From Pirellulales bacterium (lineage in GTDB: Bacteria; Planctomycetota; Planctomycetia; Pirellulales; Lacipirellulaceae), in contig JAHBXQ010000003.1 of NCBI GenBank assembly GCA_019636345.1, forward strand, positions 434,001 through 498,000: DNA of 64,000 bases, read 5' to 3'. Position numbers and translations under genes: made by a program. Positions 35,583-44,720 of this stretch are shown here, one piece after another. The notes below the pieces were generated by a model that saw only the letters and a list, made by a program, of their open reading frames with translations, made no database searches and was not told where the DNA came from. Position 1 is the stretch's first letter; each line of letters starts with the position of its first letter.

Positions 35583-36572
35583 ATGCTTGCCGAGTCGCCT
35601 CCTGTCGAACTCCCAGTCCCGCCGGTGGCCGAGGGTTACTCTCGGCTGCCGCTCGCGGCGTTTTGGGAGGCGCATCGCCCGCAGGCCGCGCTGTACCTGC
35701 AGCCGGCGCCCCATGCCGCGCCGCGATTGTTGTGCAAACGGGGCTATGAGCTCAGCGACGCGCACCTAGAGGAACTCGTGGGCCGCGGGGTGCAGTCGCT
35801 GTTCATCGCCAACAGCGAGCTGTCCGACGTGGCCAACTCGCTTCTGGAGTCGCTCGACGGAATCCTCGCCAGCGAGCGAATCGCGCCTCACGATCGGGCG
35901 GCGATCCTGCAAGTGGCCGAGGCCCCGGCGCTCGAATCGGCGCTCGTCGCGATCGACGCCGGCCGGTCGATCGCCACGGCCGAGCGGATTGCTGCGCGGA
36001 TGGCTCGACTTCTCTCCGAAACCGAAGTCGACGCCCGGAGCCTTTACTCGGCGCTGCAGCACGACGACCGGGCGAGCGTGCGAGCGTACAACGGCGCCGC
36101 CTATGCGGTCGTACTGGCCTTGCTGCTGGAGCTCGTCGCGCCGACCCAGGCGGCCGAACTGGCCGTCGGAGCGATGCTTCGCGATCTGGGCGAGCGCTTC
36201 ATACCGTCGGCGATCCTCGGCAAACGGGGGCGCAACTCGCACGCGGAACGCGAGCTGATCGAGTCGCATCCGACGCGCGGCTACGTCGAGCTGCGGCGCC
36301 GCGGCGGGCTGACGACGGAACAACTGCTGATCGTCTACCAGCATCACGAGTGCTTTAGTGGAGGGGGTTACCCGGTCGGCGTACTGGCCGACGAGATTCA
36401 TCCCTGGGCCCAGGCGACGGCCGTCGTCGACGCCTTTGACGGGCTCACCGGGTGGCGATCCTATCGCGCGGCGCTCGACGCGGTGACCGCGCTGCGGCAG
36501 ATCGAGGCCAGCGCTTACAGCCAATTCAATCCGGAGATGGTGCGGTGTTGGTCGAACGCGATCTTGATCTGA
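35583..36572 (+). CDS. Degenerate HD-GYP-domain protein
   Basis: 329 residues. The C-terminal half (about 155-329) follows the HD-GYP order: MLRDLGERFIPSAIL, ESHPTRGYVEL, YQHHECFSGGGYP and ATAVVDAFDGLTG. The HD pair that should bind metal is altered: the histidine is Arg200, and the upstream conserved His is also absent (RAYNGAAYAV). His254, His255, Glu256 and the GYP at 262-264 remain. It therefore probably does not hydrolyse c-di-GMP and may act as a binding or regulatory protein. The N-terminal 150 residues are helical and unassigned. The next gene, with a PilZ domain, starts within its 3' end, supporting a joint role in c-di-GMP-type signalling. Confidence 0.8.
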   Translation: MLAESPPVELPVPPVAEGYSRLPLAAFWEAHRPQAALYLQPAPHAAPRLLCKRGYELSDAHLEELVGRGVQSLFIANSELSDVANSLLESLDGILASERIAPHDRAAILQVAEAPALESALVAIDAGRSIATAERIAARMARLLSETEVDARSLYSALQHDDRASVRAYNGAAYAVVLALLLELVAPTQAAELAVGAMLRDLGERFIPSAILGKRGRNSHAERELIESHPTRGYVELRRRGGLTTEQLLIVYQHHECFSGGGYPVGVLADEIHPWAQATAVVDAFDGLTGWRSYRAALDAVTALRQIEASAYSQFNPEMVRCWSNAILI

Positions 36573-36970
36573 ACGACGATCAATGGGCCCGGCTGACGCC
36601 CCGCACGGCGCTGCCCTGCAGCGAGGCGGAGTTCCTGGCGCCGACCGGACCGGCGTACGCCAACAACTCCTCGCGCCGACTGTATCATCGATTCCACTAT
36701 CGCCGCCGCGGCGTCCTGCACCTCAACGAGGAAACGCTTGCCGTCTACGCCAAGGACGTCTCGCGAATCGGCATCGGGCTGCTGGCGCCCCGGCAGCTCT
36801 TCCCTTGCGACCAGGTGCGGCTGGAACTCGCGGGGCTCGAGATCCCGCCGCTCGTGGTGCGGCGCTGCCGGCGAATCCAGACGGACTGTTACGAAATCGG
36901 CACCGCGTTCGAGGACGGCGTCCTCTCGACGGAACTCTACAAGAAGATGATTCGCCACACGTGGGAGTAG
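36545..36970 (+). CDS. PilZ-domain protein
   Basis: 141 residues from a GTG at 36545, overlapping the HD-GYP gene by 28 bases; no suitable ATG exists closer. The PilZ pattern is visible: an arginine cluster (RRLYHRFHYRRRG at about 39-51), then AKDVSRIGIGLLAP (the D/N.S..G motif) and the barrel strands DQVRLELAGL...LVVRRCRRIQTDCYEIGTAF. PilZ domains bind c-di-GMP through the RxxxR and D/NxSxxG motifs, both present here in acceptable form. The overlap with a degenerate HD-GYP gene suggests that the two proteins act in one circuit. Confidence 0.75.
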   Translation: MLVERDLDLNDDQWARLTPRTALPCSEAEFLAPTGPAYANNSSRRLYHRFHYRRRGVLHLNEETLAVYAKDVSRIGIGLLAPRQLFPCDQVRLELAGLEIPPLVVRRCRRIQTDCYEIGTAFEDGVLSTELYKKMIRHTWE

Positions 36971-37092
36971 GCGTTGTGCGGTCGCCGCCGGCGTGCGCGG
37001 CGCGTTGGCGTGAGATCGGCAGGAAGCCTACAATGAACGGCGGCGTCGGCGTCGGCCGCGTCCGCATTGTTCCTCATCAGGCTCGGACTGCG

Positions 37093-37374
37093 ATGGACAA
37101 ACAACGCTTGCTGTCGTTGCTGGAGGAGTTGCACGCCGAACTGGCCGAGGCCGTCGAGCTCGACGCCGAGACGCGGACCGCGCTCGCCGGGCTGGCCGGC
37201 GACGCCCAGCGAGTGCTCGAATCGCCGGCCGAGCAGGAGACGACCCCCTCGGGGGACGACGCCCCCGTTTCGGGGTTGCTGCGGGAACGATTGCTGGAGT
37301 TCGGGTCCGAGCACCCGCAACTGGCCAAAGCGCTCAACCAAGTGGCAGACGGGTTGGCGAACCTGGGGATTTGA
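37093..37374 (+). CDS. DUF4404-family small helical protein
   Basis: 93 residues beginning MDKQRLLSLLEELHAELAEA, which is the typical start of the DUF4404 family, followed by an acidic linker and a second helical part (LRERLLEFGSEHPQLAKALNQVADGLANLGI). It is probably a soluble cytoplasmic protein of two helical hairpins; the function is unknown. It lies 122 bases after the PilZ gene on the same strand. The frame is open upstream, but the family start is the ATG at 37093. Confidence 0.8.
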   Translation: MDKQRLLSLLEELHAELAEAVELDAETRTALAGLAGDAQRVLESPAEQETTPSGDDAPVSGLLRERLLEFGSEHPQLAKALNQVADGLANLGI

Positions 37375-37580
37375 CGCCTCCGGGGAGACGTGCGTAACAA
37401 TCCCCCGGGGGGCTCGCTTGCAGTTCCAGCAACATGGTCGCCGGGCGCCGTGATCGAACACGACGGCCGGTTGCCTTGCCTCGTCGGCAGGGCGATACTG
37501 GGGGGGAGCTGGCCCGGGCGGACGGAATCGCCGCGAACGGGCCGCGCCGTAGTTTTCGTAGTGAAAGGAAATGGTGCGTG

Positions 37581-37886
37581 ATGGCGTTTAAGAAACTGAT
37601 TGCGAGCGCGGCGGCATGCGTGGCGACGACCTTGGTCGCGAGCTCGGCCGAGGCCCAGGTTCCCTACGTCGTGGGTTACCGACCGGTGACGGCGTTCTAC
37701 GCCCCGGCGCCCTACGTGGTGGCCAGCCCCGTGATTCAGCCGGCGCCGGTCGTCGCTTACTACGCCCCGGCCCCGACGGTCGTGTACCAGCCGGCGGCGC
37801 GGGTGGTGACGCGGTATCGTCCGCTGTTGGGCGGATCGGTGACGCGCGTTCGCCCGGCCGGCTACGTGCCGGTCGTCTATCCGTAA
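37581..37886 (+). CDS. Small exported proline/tyrosine-rich protein
   Basis: 101 residues with an AAAGGAA site 10 bases upstream of the ATG and a clear signal peptide (MAFKKLIASAAACVATTLVA, cleavage after SSAEA). The mature 75 residues consist of short units rich in Y, P, A and V (YYAPAPTVVYQPAARVV, APYVVASPVIQPAPVV) ending in a basic GGSVTRVRPAGYVPVVYP. Such composition is common among planctomycete envelope or matrix peptides. No function can be assigned. Confidence 0.75.
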   Translation: MAFKKLIASAAACVATTLVASSAEAQVPYVVGYRPVTAFYAPAPYVVASPVIQPAPVVAYYAPAPTVVYQPAARVVTRYRPLLGGSVTRVRPAGYVPVVYP

Positions 37887-37988
37887 TCGGGCCGTTGCGC
37901 CGGGGACGGTCGGCAGGGGCGCGCGACCCCTCCGCGACCGCGTCGTGCCGACGCCGCCCCCCGACCTCAGCCTGCCTGCTCCCCCTCC

Positions 37989-40763
37989 ATGGCCGAACTG
38001 AAGACCTTTCTCTTCACCGACATTTGCGGCTCAGTTCGCCTCAAGGGCGAAATGGTCGGTCGCAGCGTCACTGAACGGGACATGGCCTTCATCACGACGG
38101 TGCTCACGCCGCATCGCAAGCGGATCGAGCACGATCTGGCCGAGCGCGGCGGACGCGTCGTCTCGACCGCGGGCGACGGCCATTTTCTGGTGTTCGGCAC
38201 GACCATCGACGCGGCGCTGTGGGCCGTCGGCGTTCAGGAGAGCCATCGCGACGACCCGATCGCGACCCCCTCGGGCGAACCGGTCGAGGTGCGGATCAGC
38301 ATGCACGTCGGCGTGCCGCAGGTCGATCCCGGCGATCCCAACAATTTCGTCGGCAAGAGCGTCGACTACGCGGCTCGGCTCAACGACTACGCCACCGGCG
38401 GCCAGATTCTGGTGAGCCGCAGCGTGATGGCGATCCTCGACGACATCGGGCTCGAGGGGATTCGGCTCCATCTCCACGGCCGACGGCTGCTCAAGGGGAT
38501 CGGCAACGTCGAGGTCCATGAGCTGCTGTACGACGACGTCGGACCCCGCCTGCTGCGCAATCAGCCCAAAAGCGGCGACGGTCGCCAATGGACCGTTCTC
38601 CCCACGATGGGGCACGACCGCTTCGAGGAGGAGACGCATCAGCGCGGCGGCGTGACTTCGCTCGCCAAGCTCGAGCGAGTCGGCAACTACGAACTCCAGG
38701 AGCTCCTCGGCTCGGGGGGCATGGGGGACGTCTACAAGGCCCGGCACGTGCAGTTCGATCGCGTCCGGGCCGTCAAGGTGATCAAGCCGCAGTTCCTCGG
38801 TCGCGGGCACGAGGACGTGGTGCGCCGCTTCTACAACGAGATCAAGGCGGTCGGCAAGCTCGAACACAAGAACATCGTCGTGGCGATCGACTCCTCGGCG
38901 CCGACCGATCAGATTCATTACCTCGTCATGGAGTACATCGACGGGGTGGGGCTCGACGAACTGGTGGCGCTGCACGGCCCGTTGGCCGTGCCCGACGCTT
39001 GCGAGGCGATTCGCCAAGCGGCCCGCGGGCTGCAGTACATCCACAAGAACGGCATGGTCCACCGCGACATCAAGCCGTCGAACCTGATGGTGACGATCGT
39101 CGACGGCGACCAAGTGCACAGCGACGGCTCGGGCACGCAACTCGGCGGCGAGCAGGAGCGGGCGGTCGTAAAGATCCTCGACCTGGGGCTCGCGCTGCTG
39201 GCCCAGGACGGGCACGATCGGCTGACGCGGTTCGAGAACCGCGCCATGGGGACCGGCATGTACATGTCGCCCGAGCAGTGGAAGACCACCAGCGTCGACA
39301 TCCGCTCGGACGTGTACAGCTTGGGGTGTTCGCTTTATCATTTGCTGGCCGGTCATCCGCCGTTCGCCGATTCGGATCTGCGGCCTGAAAAGGCTCACGA
39401 GAAGTCGGCCATCCCGCCGATCCGCGCGAACGTGCTGCCGCGCAAGCTGTGGGACGTCGTTCGCAAGATGATGGCCAAGCTGCCGGAGGAGCGCTACAGC
39501 GAGCCGGCCGAGGTCGCCGCGGCCCTGGCGCCGTTTTGCGAGGGGCACAACCTGACGGCGCTGTTGCACGAGTACCTCGACGCCGAGGCGCCCCCTCAGT
39601 CGCGCTTGGCGACCGTGCCGAAACGTTCGTCGCAAGTGGACACGTGGCGCAGCCGGTTCACGGGCAGCACGCTCGTGCCGACGCGGCGGTGGCTGTTGGG
39701 AACCGGCGTGCCGCTCTTGTTGGTCGCGACCTTCGCCGGGAGCGCGCTGTTCTTGCTCGGCAAGCAGGCCGCGGCTCGCGCCGAGGCCGAAGCCCGCGCC
39801 GACTTGCCGGCCAAGGCGAAAACGGCCGCCACGATCGAGCTGCCCAAATCGATCTCCGAGCGGTTCGACTTGCTGATCACGTTAGCCGCGGACGAGGAAC
39901 TGCTGAAACAACTTGCGGCGCACAACGCGGCTGCCGCGGCGCTGGCGGCCGCGGGAGACGACGCCTCGGACGAGGACAAAGCCCGCTGGCTCGCGCAGTT
40001 GAAGACTGCGAACGGGGCGCTCGAGAATTGGATCAACGCCATGGCCAACCCGCTCCACGAGAAGGCCCAGGCCGACAGTTGGTTCGTCAACGACGTCGAG
40101 GGGGTCCAGGTCGCACGGTTCACGAAGGGGGACACCGTGGGGCAGAGCTTCCGCGACCGCGACTACTTCCACGGGCAGGGCGTCAACCTGACCGACCCGC
40201 AAGCGATCTCCGCCGCGACGCCGATTCAAGAGCCTCACTTTTCGGCCGTGTATCGCAGCAAGACCTCGAACGACCTGAAGGTCGCGTTCTCGGTGCCGAT
40301 CATCGCGCCGGCCGCCGAGGAGTCGGACGACGAGCCCGAGGTGCTGGGCGTGTTGTCGATGTCGGCCAAGGTCGCCCAGTTCAAGGTCCTCGACGAGGGG
40401 CTCACCGGCGCCGCCGACGTGGTGCTGATCGACTTGCGGCCCGACTCGGCCGACGAAGGCTCGCGCGAAGCCGAAGAGGGGGGGCTCGTGCTTCATCACC
40501 CGCGGCAGCAGTTGGGCAAGCGGGCTCGACTCGACGAAGTCTGGCGCGAAGTGATTCAGAACAGCCAACCGCTCGCCAAGGGCTTCCGCAGCGAGGAGCA
40601 CTTTCTCGTCGGCTATCGCGATCCGCTCGAGCCGAACCCGAACAAGCTCTACTGGGCCGCCTACGAGCCGGTGCGGTTCGCCTACCGCAACCAGCGGACC
40701 GGCGAATCGCACGATGTGGCCCCCGGCCTGATCGTGCTGGCCCAGAAGCCGATGCAGCGGTAA
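37989..40763 (+). CDS. Fusion of class III cyclase-type domain, Ser/Thr kinase and extracytoplasmic Cache-like sensor
   Basis: 924 residues. Residues 1-180 are a class III nucleotide cyclase homology domain with both metal aspartates (Asp11 in FTDICGS, Asp63 in AGDGHF) and the transition-state arginine (Arg130 in VDYAARL); the usual lysine before GDG is Ser59 and the usual asparagine of VNxAxR is Asp126. Residues 234-518 are a complete Hanks-type kinase (GSGGMGDVYKA, Lys263, HRDIKPSN with Asp360, DLG at 398, SPEQW). A membrane helix (568-590) leads to a domain with Cache features (DSWFVNDVEGVQVA, GQSFRDRDYFHG, VLGVLSMSAKV). An external signal probably controls the cytoplasmic kinase; cyclase activity is doubtful. 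Confidence 0.88.
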   Translation: MAELKTFLFTDICGSVRLKGEMVGRSVTERDMAFITTVLTPHRKRIEHDLAERGGRVVSTAGDGHFLVFGTTIDAALWAVGVQESHRDDPIATPSGEPVEVRISMHVGVPQVDPGDPNNFVGKSVDYAARLNDYATGGQILVSRSVMAILDDIGLEGIRLHLHGRRLLKGIGNVEVHELLYDDVGPRLLRNQPKSGDGRQWTVLPTMGHDRFEEETHQRGGVTSLAKLERVGNYELQELLGSGGMGDVYKARHVQFDRVRAVKVIKPQFLGRGHEDVVRRFYNEIKAVGKLEHKNIVVAIDSSAPTDQIHYLVMEYIDGVGLDELVALHGPLAVPDACEAIRQAARGLQYIHKNGMVHRDIKPSNLMVTIVDGDQVHSDGSGTQLGGEQERAVVKILDLGLALLAQDGHDRLTRFENRAMGTGMYMSPEQWKTTSVDIRSDVYSLGCSLYHLLAGHPPFADSDLRPEKAHEKSAIPPIRANVLPRKLWDVVRKMMAKLPEERYSEPAEVAAALAPFCEGHNLTALLHEYLDAEAPPQSRLATVPKRSSQVDTWRSRFTGSTLVPTRRWLLGTGVPLLLVATFAGSALFLLGKQAAARAEAEARADLPAKAKTAATIELPKSISERFDLLITLAADEELLKQLAAHNAAAAALAAAGDDASDEDKARWLAQLKTANGALENWINAMANPLHEKAQADSWFVNDVEGVQVARFTKGDTVGQSFRDRDYFHGQGVNLTDPQAISAATPIQEPHFSAVYRSKTSNDLKVAFSVPIIAPAAEESDDEPEVLGVLSMSAKVAQFKVLDEGLTGAADVVLIDLRPDSADEGSREAEEGGLVLHHPRQQLGKRARLDEVWREVIQNSQPLAKGFRSEEHFLVGYRDPLEPNPNKLYWAAYEPVRFAYRNQRTGESHDVAPGLIVLAQKPMQR

Positions 40764-40837
40764 GCGCGCAGATCGGGTTCTTCGCAACCGGCAATGTCAC
40801 GGGCCCGGAGCGCGGGTCGCTTCCGCTGGACCCCGTG

Positions 40838-41914
40838 TTACGTCCCCGCGGCTGAACTCGCGCGGCGCTCCAGGCGCCAATCGATCAGGCCGGCCGAGAC
40901 GTGCTGCAGCAGCGTCGCCATCATGATCACGAGGATCACCCGCGGGTGCTCGGCGAGAACTTGCCCGGCGAGCACGAGGGCGAGCCCCGTGTGCTTCATG
41001 CTGAGGGCGAACAACAGCGCGTCGCGCGAGGGCCGGCCGAGTCGCCACAGCTTGGCCAAGACGAGCCCGACGGCGACGCCGATCGCGGCGATCGAGGCGC
41101 CGATCACCACCGCGGCGGCCAGCGTCGCCCACTGTTCCTCCTGCCAGATCTGCCGCGCGGCGAGCGAACCGTTGGCGTAGTTCAGCACCAGGATGTCGGC
41201 GAGGGTCGTCAGCCGGATGATCGGCTTGAGCCGTGCGATCCGCTCGCGTCCGGCAAGCCACGCGACAAGCGCCCCGGCCAGCGACGGCAGGATGACCCAC
41301 ACGATGAACTTCCACCCCGAGAATTCGGCGACGACGCGTTCGATCTGCGCGGTCTCGGAATCCGAGAGCGCAAAGCCCATCACGTTGAGCATCTGCGGCG
41401 TGGCGAGCGGGCTGATCAGGATCGACAGCACGATCAACCCGAGCGCGAGCGCGACGTTGCCCCCCGCGTTCTGGGTCCAGCCGGCCGCGGAGTTGGCGAC
41501 CGGCATTGCGGCCACCAGCGCGAGTCCCACGAGCAGGCCGGAGGTCGACGCGGTCTCGAACAGTCGCGGCAACAACACCCCGAGCAGCGCGACCGCCAGC
41601 GCCGGCGCCAGCCAGCCCGACAGCAGGGCGCCGAGCAGCACGGAAGGGCGTTCGACGACCTCGCGGATTTGCCCCAGGTCGATCACCGCAGCGGCGCAGA
41701 ACAACAACAGCGCCACCAGCAGCATGGGGGCGTGGGTTTCGTGCCCGGCGATCAGCGGGATGGGATACTCGCGGATCGCGGCGCCCGGCCCCGGCGCCAG
41801 CCCTGCCAGCACGTACACGGTTGCGAGGATCGGCAGGAAGTAGTGATGCAGCGTCGCCCCCCACCGGGCCAGCGGCGTGGCGGGGGGACTGGTTGAGGAC
41901 CGAGCGGACGCCAT
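40838..41914 (-). CDS. BASS-type (bile acid:sodium symporter family) transporter
   Basis: 358 residues with about ten hydrophobic segments covering nearly all of the protein. The family pattern is visible in AMPVANSAAGWTQNAGGNVALALGLIVLSILISPL (the unwound helix region with N and G that binds sodium) and in ALSMKHTGLALVLAG near the C-terminus. Members of this fold carry organic anions or other solutes with sodium. It is convergent with the kinase fusion gene (74 bases apart). The substrate cannot be told. Confidence 0.82.
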   Translation of the reverse strand: MASARSSTSPPATPLARWGATLHHYFLPILATVYVLAGLAPGPGAAIREYPIPLIAGHETHAPMLLVALLLFCAAAVIDLGQIREVVERPSVLLGALLSGWLAPALAVALLGVLLPRLFETASTSGLLVGLALVAAMPVANSAAGWTQNAGGNVALALGLIVLSILISPLATPQMLNVMGFALSDSETAQIERVVAEFSGWKFIVWVILPSLAGALVAWLAGRERIARLKPIIRLTTLADILVLNYANGSLAARQIWQEEQWATLAAAVVIGASIAAIGVAVGLVLAKLWRLGRPSRDALLFALSMKHTGLALVLAGQVLAEHPRVILVIMMATLLQHVSAGLIDWRLERRASSAAGT

Positions 41915-42163
41915 GCGGCACGTCGAACTGGCGAATCAGGGCGAGTCGAATCGTCGCCGCACGAGCGTCGACAGCCCCAGGATAGCACACCCTGAGAGTC
42001 CTTTCAGCCGCAACATGGGCTGCTCAAACCAGGGCGCGCGGTTCGGGGCGACGGTCGCCCCGCTCCAACCGAGCCCGCGAATCGCGCGATTGACCGCACC
42101 TCGGAAGCCGCGACCAGCCGCGGAATCGCCGGAGACCAACCCGCGAAAAGCAAGGGGACGTCG

Positions 42164-44416
42164 TCATCGATCGTCCTCGTCAGGGACGAAGCCGACCGCC
42201 GACAGCATCGGCGCGATCTCGGGGTTCGCCATGAACTTCTCCCATACGAGTCCCGTGCGGTGGTTTTCGATCATCACCGTGATCTGCGCCTGGTTGAGCG
42301 CCATGTAGACTTCGTCGAACCAATCCTCGGTCTCGTTGAACCCGTCGTGGAAACCGTACGCGCCCCAGCACTTGTCTCCCAGTTTGCGGTAGAAGTGTTT
42401 GAGCGCGGCGAGCGATTCGTCCGGCGTGAACGGATACACCCCGAGCGCCGCCGAGCAGCAGATCGTGCCGTTGTCGTCCCGCGGCAGGGCCCGACCGCCC
42501 CCCGAGTTGACCCCGGCCGAGCGCCCCCAACAGTCGGGGCCGTAGCCGGCGCGCCCCAGCGGGTTGTCGATCGCGTAGGCTCGGCTTGCCAGCGCGATGT
42601 TGCGGTTGTTGCGGAAGTAGTTGGCGTACTTGTCGCGCTTCCCGCGCGGGTCGAACCCCAGGAACGAAAACTGGTTGAAGAACAGCTCGCCCCCGTTGCC
42701 GCAGCCGACGTCGATTTTGTGGCCGTAGTACTCCTTGCCGTTGACGTACTGGTCGCCGTCGGTCGTACGGCTCCAGTTGCGGCGGTACTCGACGTGCAGC
42801 GGCTCGGTCCCCGCGAACCCCGTGTGGAACATCTCCGCGGGAACGCCGTGCGTGGGCGAGGCGATCGCCAGCAGGTAGACGATCATCGACTCGTTCCATC
42901 CCACCAGCGGATGGCTGATGTGCCACGCCGCGTCGGGGGACCAGTGCCAGTACAACACGGGGCCGGCGGGGGTTTTGCGGTGCCAGTCCCACTCGACCTC
43001 GCGCCACAGTTGCGTCGCCGTCTCGCGAATCTCGCGCTCGGCCGGCGTGTCGCGGTCGAAATACTGCCGCGCCGCGAGCAGCCCTTGCACCATGAACGCC
43101 GTCTCGACCAAGTCGCCGCCGTTGTCGTACTTGCCGAAGAAGGGGATCGTTTTGCCGGTGCGGCCGTCGAGGAAGTGGGGCCAAACGCCGTGGAACCGGT
43201 CGGCTGATTTCAGGAAGCGAACGATCCGCACCATCCGCTCGGCGATCGCCTCGCGCGGGGCGAAGCCGCGCTCGGCGCCGACCACCAGCGCCATCACGCC
43301 GAACCCCGATCCGCCGAGCGCGACAAGGTGCTCGTCGCCGGGGAGGATTTCGAGCCCGAGCCCCGCGTCGGGGTGGGCCGCCTCCCAGTAGAACCGAAAA
43401 CATGCCCGTTGGACCATCGTCAGCAGTTCGTCGTCGGCCATCGCGCGGGTCGTCGCCGCGACCGGCTCCGACAGGGGCGATTCGTTCCCCGCGACGTCGA
43501 CGGCGGTCACGCGATAGGCGTGGGAGACGCCGGGTTCGCCGACGAAATCAACGGCGCGCGTGAAGCTTGCCGACCGCGTGGCGATCGGCACGAAGCCGCC
43601 GTCGTCCGATCTTGCCGAGCCCGTAGGCGGATCTCGGCGAGACTCGCCTGCCGCAGCGCGATAGATCCGGTAGCTCGCCACGTCGTCGTCGTCGACTGGC
43701 TGCCACGCGAGGTCGACGTGCCGCTCGCCCCCTTCGGCCGTCAGCCCCGCGGGGGGCGGGGGGGGAATTTTGTCGTCGAGTTGCCTTTGATCGACGATCC
43801 GCACGTCGTCGACCAACAGCACATGGGGCCGACCGTCGTCGAGCCCTTGCATAAAGAACACGGTCTCGAGCTGCGTGACGTCGAACTTCGAATCGTCGGT
43901 CCCGCGGAACTGTCCGGCGAAGCTCGCAAGCGGGAATTCGAGCTGCACCCATTCGCCCGCGGGAAGAGGTCCGTGATGCTTGAGAAGCGGGATCGCGTGG
44001 AGCCAGGCGCCCGGGGAATTCACCCCCAGCCGCGGCGCTGCGTCGGGCTCGAGCCCCTCCTCGCTGCAGCACCGCATGACGAGCGTGTCGCCGGCAAACG
44101 CGAATCGCTGGCCGTAGCGCGTCGCGGCGTTGATCCGCGCGTGCCAGTCGCCGCCGAACGCCGAGGTCCACGCCAGCCGCAGGCAGTTCGGAGGGCTGGC
44201 GTACGTGCCGTGCTCGACAGGGATTTTGCCCGCGACGATCTCCAACCGGCTGGGCGCGGTGACGTCGGCCGAGCTGTGGCAGTGGGCGCGGCGCGAGGCG
44301 CTGAAGTCGAAGAAGACGTGCCGCTGATGGGCCTCGCCGGCGTCGGTTCGCACCGCGGAAAGGGACGACGAAACGGCGAGCATGAGGGCGACTCGTAGGG
44401 GCAAGGGGCGGGTCAT
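42164..44416 (-). CDS. Exported GH144-like glycosidase ('glucoamylase' family, PF10091) with FN3 domain
   Basis: 750 residues. The ATG at 44416 gives a signal peptide (PLPLRVALMLAVSSSLSA); an upstream ATG at 44488 abuts an operator-like palindrome and is not used. Residues about 25-230 are a beta-rich, possibly carbohydrate-binding part (LRLAWTSAFGGDWHARINA). Residues about 235-330 are a fibronectin type III domain (VDLAWQPVDDDDVASYRIYRAA, YRVTAVDVAGNESPLSEP). The C-terminal 400 residues match the putative glucoamylase family: ACFRFYWEAAHPDAGLGLE, GGDLVETAFMVQGLLAARQYF, WHISHPLVGWNESMIVYLLA, FHDGFNE. Known members cut beta-1,2-glucans (GH144) or related polymers. It probably acts in the periplasm or outside. 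Confidence 0.85.
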   Translation of the reverse strand: MTRPLPLRVALMLAVSSSLSAVRTDAGEAHQRHVFFDFSASRRAHCHSSADVTAPSRLEIVAGKIPVEHGTYASPPNCLRLAWTSAFGGDWHARINAATRYGQRFAFAGDTLVMRCCSEEGLEPDAAPRLGVNSPGAWLHAIPLLKHHGPLPAGEWVQLEFPLASFAGQFRGTDDSKFDVTQLETVFFMQGLDDGRPHVLLVDDVRIVDQRQLDDKIPPPPPAGLTAEGGERHVDLAWQPVDDDDVASYRIYRAAAGESRRDPPTGSARSDDGGFVPIATRSASFTRAVDFVGEPGVSHAYRVTAVDVAGNESPLSEPVAATTRAMADDELLTMVQRACFRFYWEAAHPDAGLGLEILPGDEHLVALGGSGFGVMALVVGAERGFAPREAIAERMVRIVRFLKSADRFHGVWPHFLDGRTGKTIPFFGKYDNGGDLVETAFMVQGLLAARQYFDRDTPAEREIRETATQLWREVEWDWHRKTPAGPVLYWHWSPDAAWHISHPLVGWNESMIVYLLAIASPTHGVPAEMFHTGFAGTEPLHVEYRRNWSRTTDGDQYVNGKEYYGHKIDVGCGNGGELFFNQFSFLGFDPRGKRDKYANYFRNNRNIALASRAYAIDNPLGRAGYGPDCWGRSAGVNSGGGRALPRDDNGTICCSAALGVYPFTPDESLAALKHFYRKLGDKCWGAYGFHDGFNETEDWFDEVYMALNQAQITVMIENHRTGLVWEKFMANPEIAPMLSAVGFVPDEDDR

Positions 44417-44473
44417 GGCGGCGCGGTCCGAGGTCGAGAGGAGAGCGGAGCGGCGAAAGAAGACGAGGGAAGC

Positions 44474-44487
44474 TGAAAGCGCTTTCA
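44474..44487. promoter_or_regulatory. LacI-family-type operator before the glycosidase gene
   Basis: TGAAAGCGCTTTCA is a perfect 14-bp palindrome with the central CG typical of LacI/GalR-family sites and it fits the cre-like consensus TGNAANCGNNNNCA. It lies 58 bases upstream of the chosen glycosidase start. No LacI-type regulator is encoded in the window. Confidence 0.65.
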
Positions 44488-44646
44488 TATCGTCGGGGGC
44501 TGGGAGAGTCAAGCAGTTCGCTCACCATCCCCCCATAGGCCCATGGGACGCAACGTACCGCCCTTGCTTGATTGCCGAATTCCTCAGCCCAGGTGCAACG
44601 CTTTGCCGAGAAGTCAGGGTCGTCTCAGCCGCGGCGAGCGTCTGAT

Positions 44647-44678
44647 GACAAAGTATTGAAATCCGCAATATCGTTGTC
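44647..44678. promoter_or_regulatory. Two-part dyad upstream of the restriction-modification genes
   Basis: Outer arms GACAA (44647-44651) and TTGTC (44674-44678) and inner arms TATTG (44654-44658) and CAATA (44666-44670) share nearly one centre. It lies 43 bases before the endonuclease start in an AT-richer stretch. R-M genes are often controlled by such sites; the binding protein is unknown. Confidence 0.4.
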
Positions 44679-44720
44679 GCCCGAAGAAAGCTTTGGACCA
44701 TTCTCCGGGGAGAAGATATC

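Noticed and set aside
44488-44512. Upstream ATG starts for the glycosidase
   Set aside because: They would place the LacI-type operator inside the coding region and lack a signal peptide at the N-terminus.
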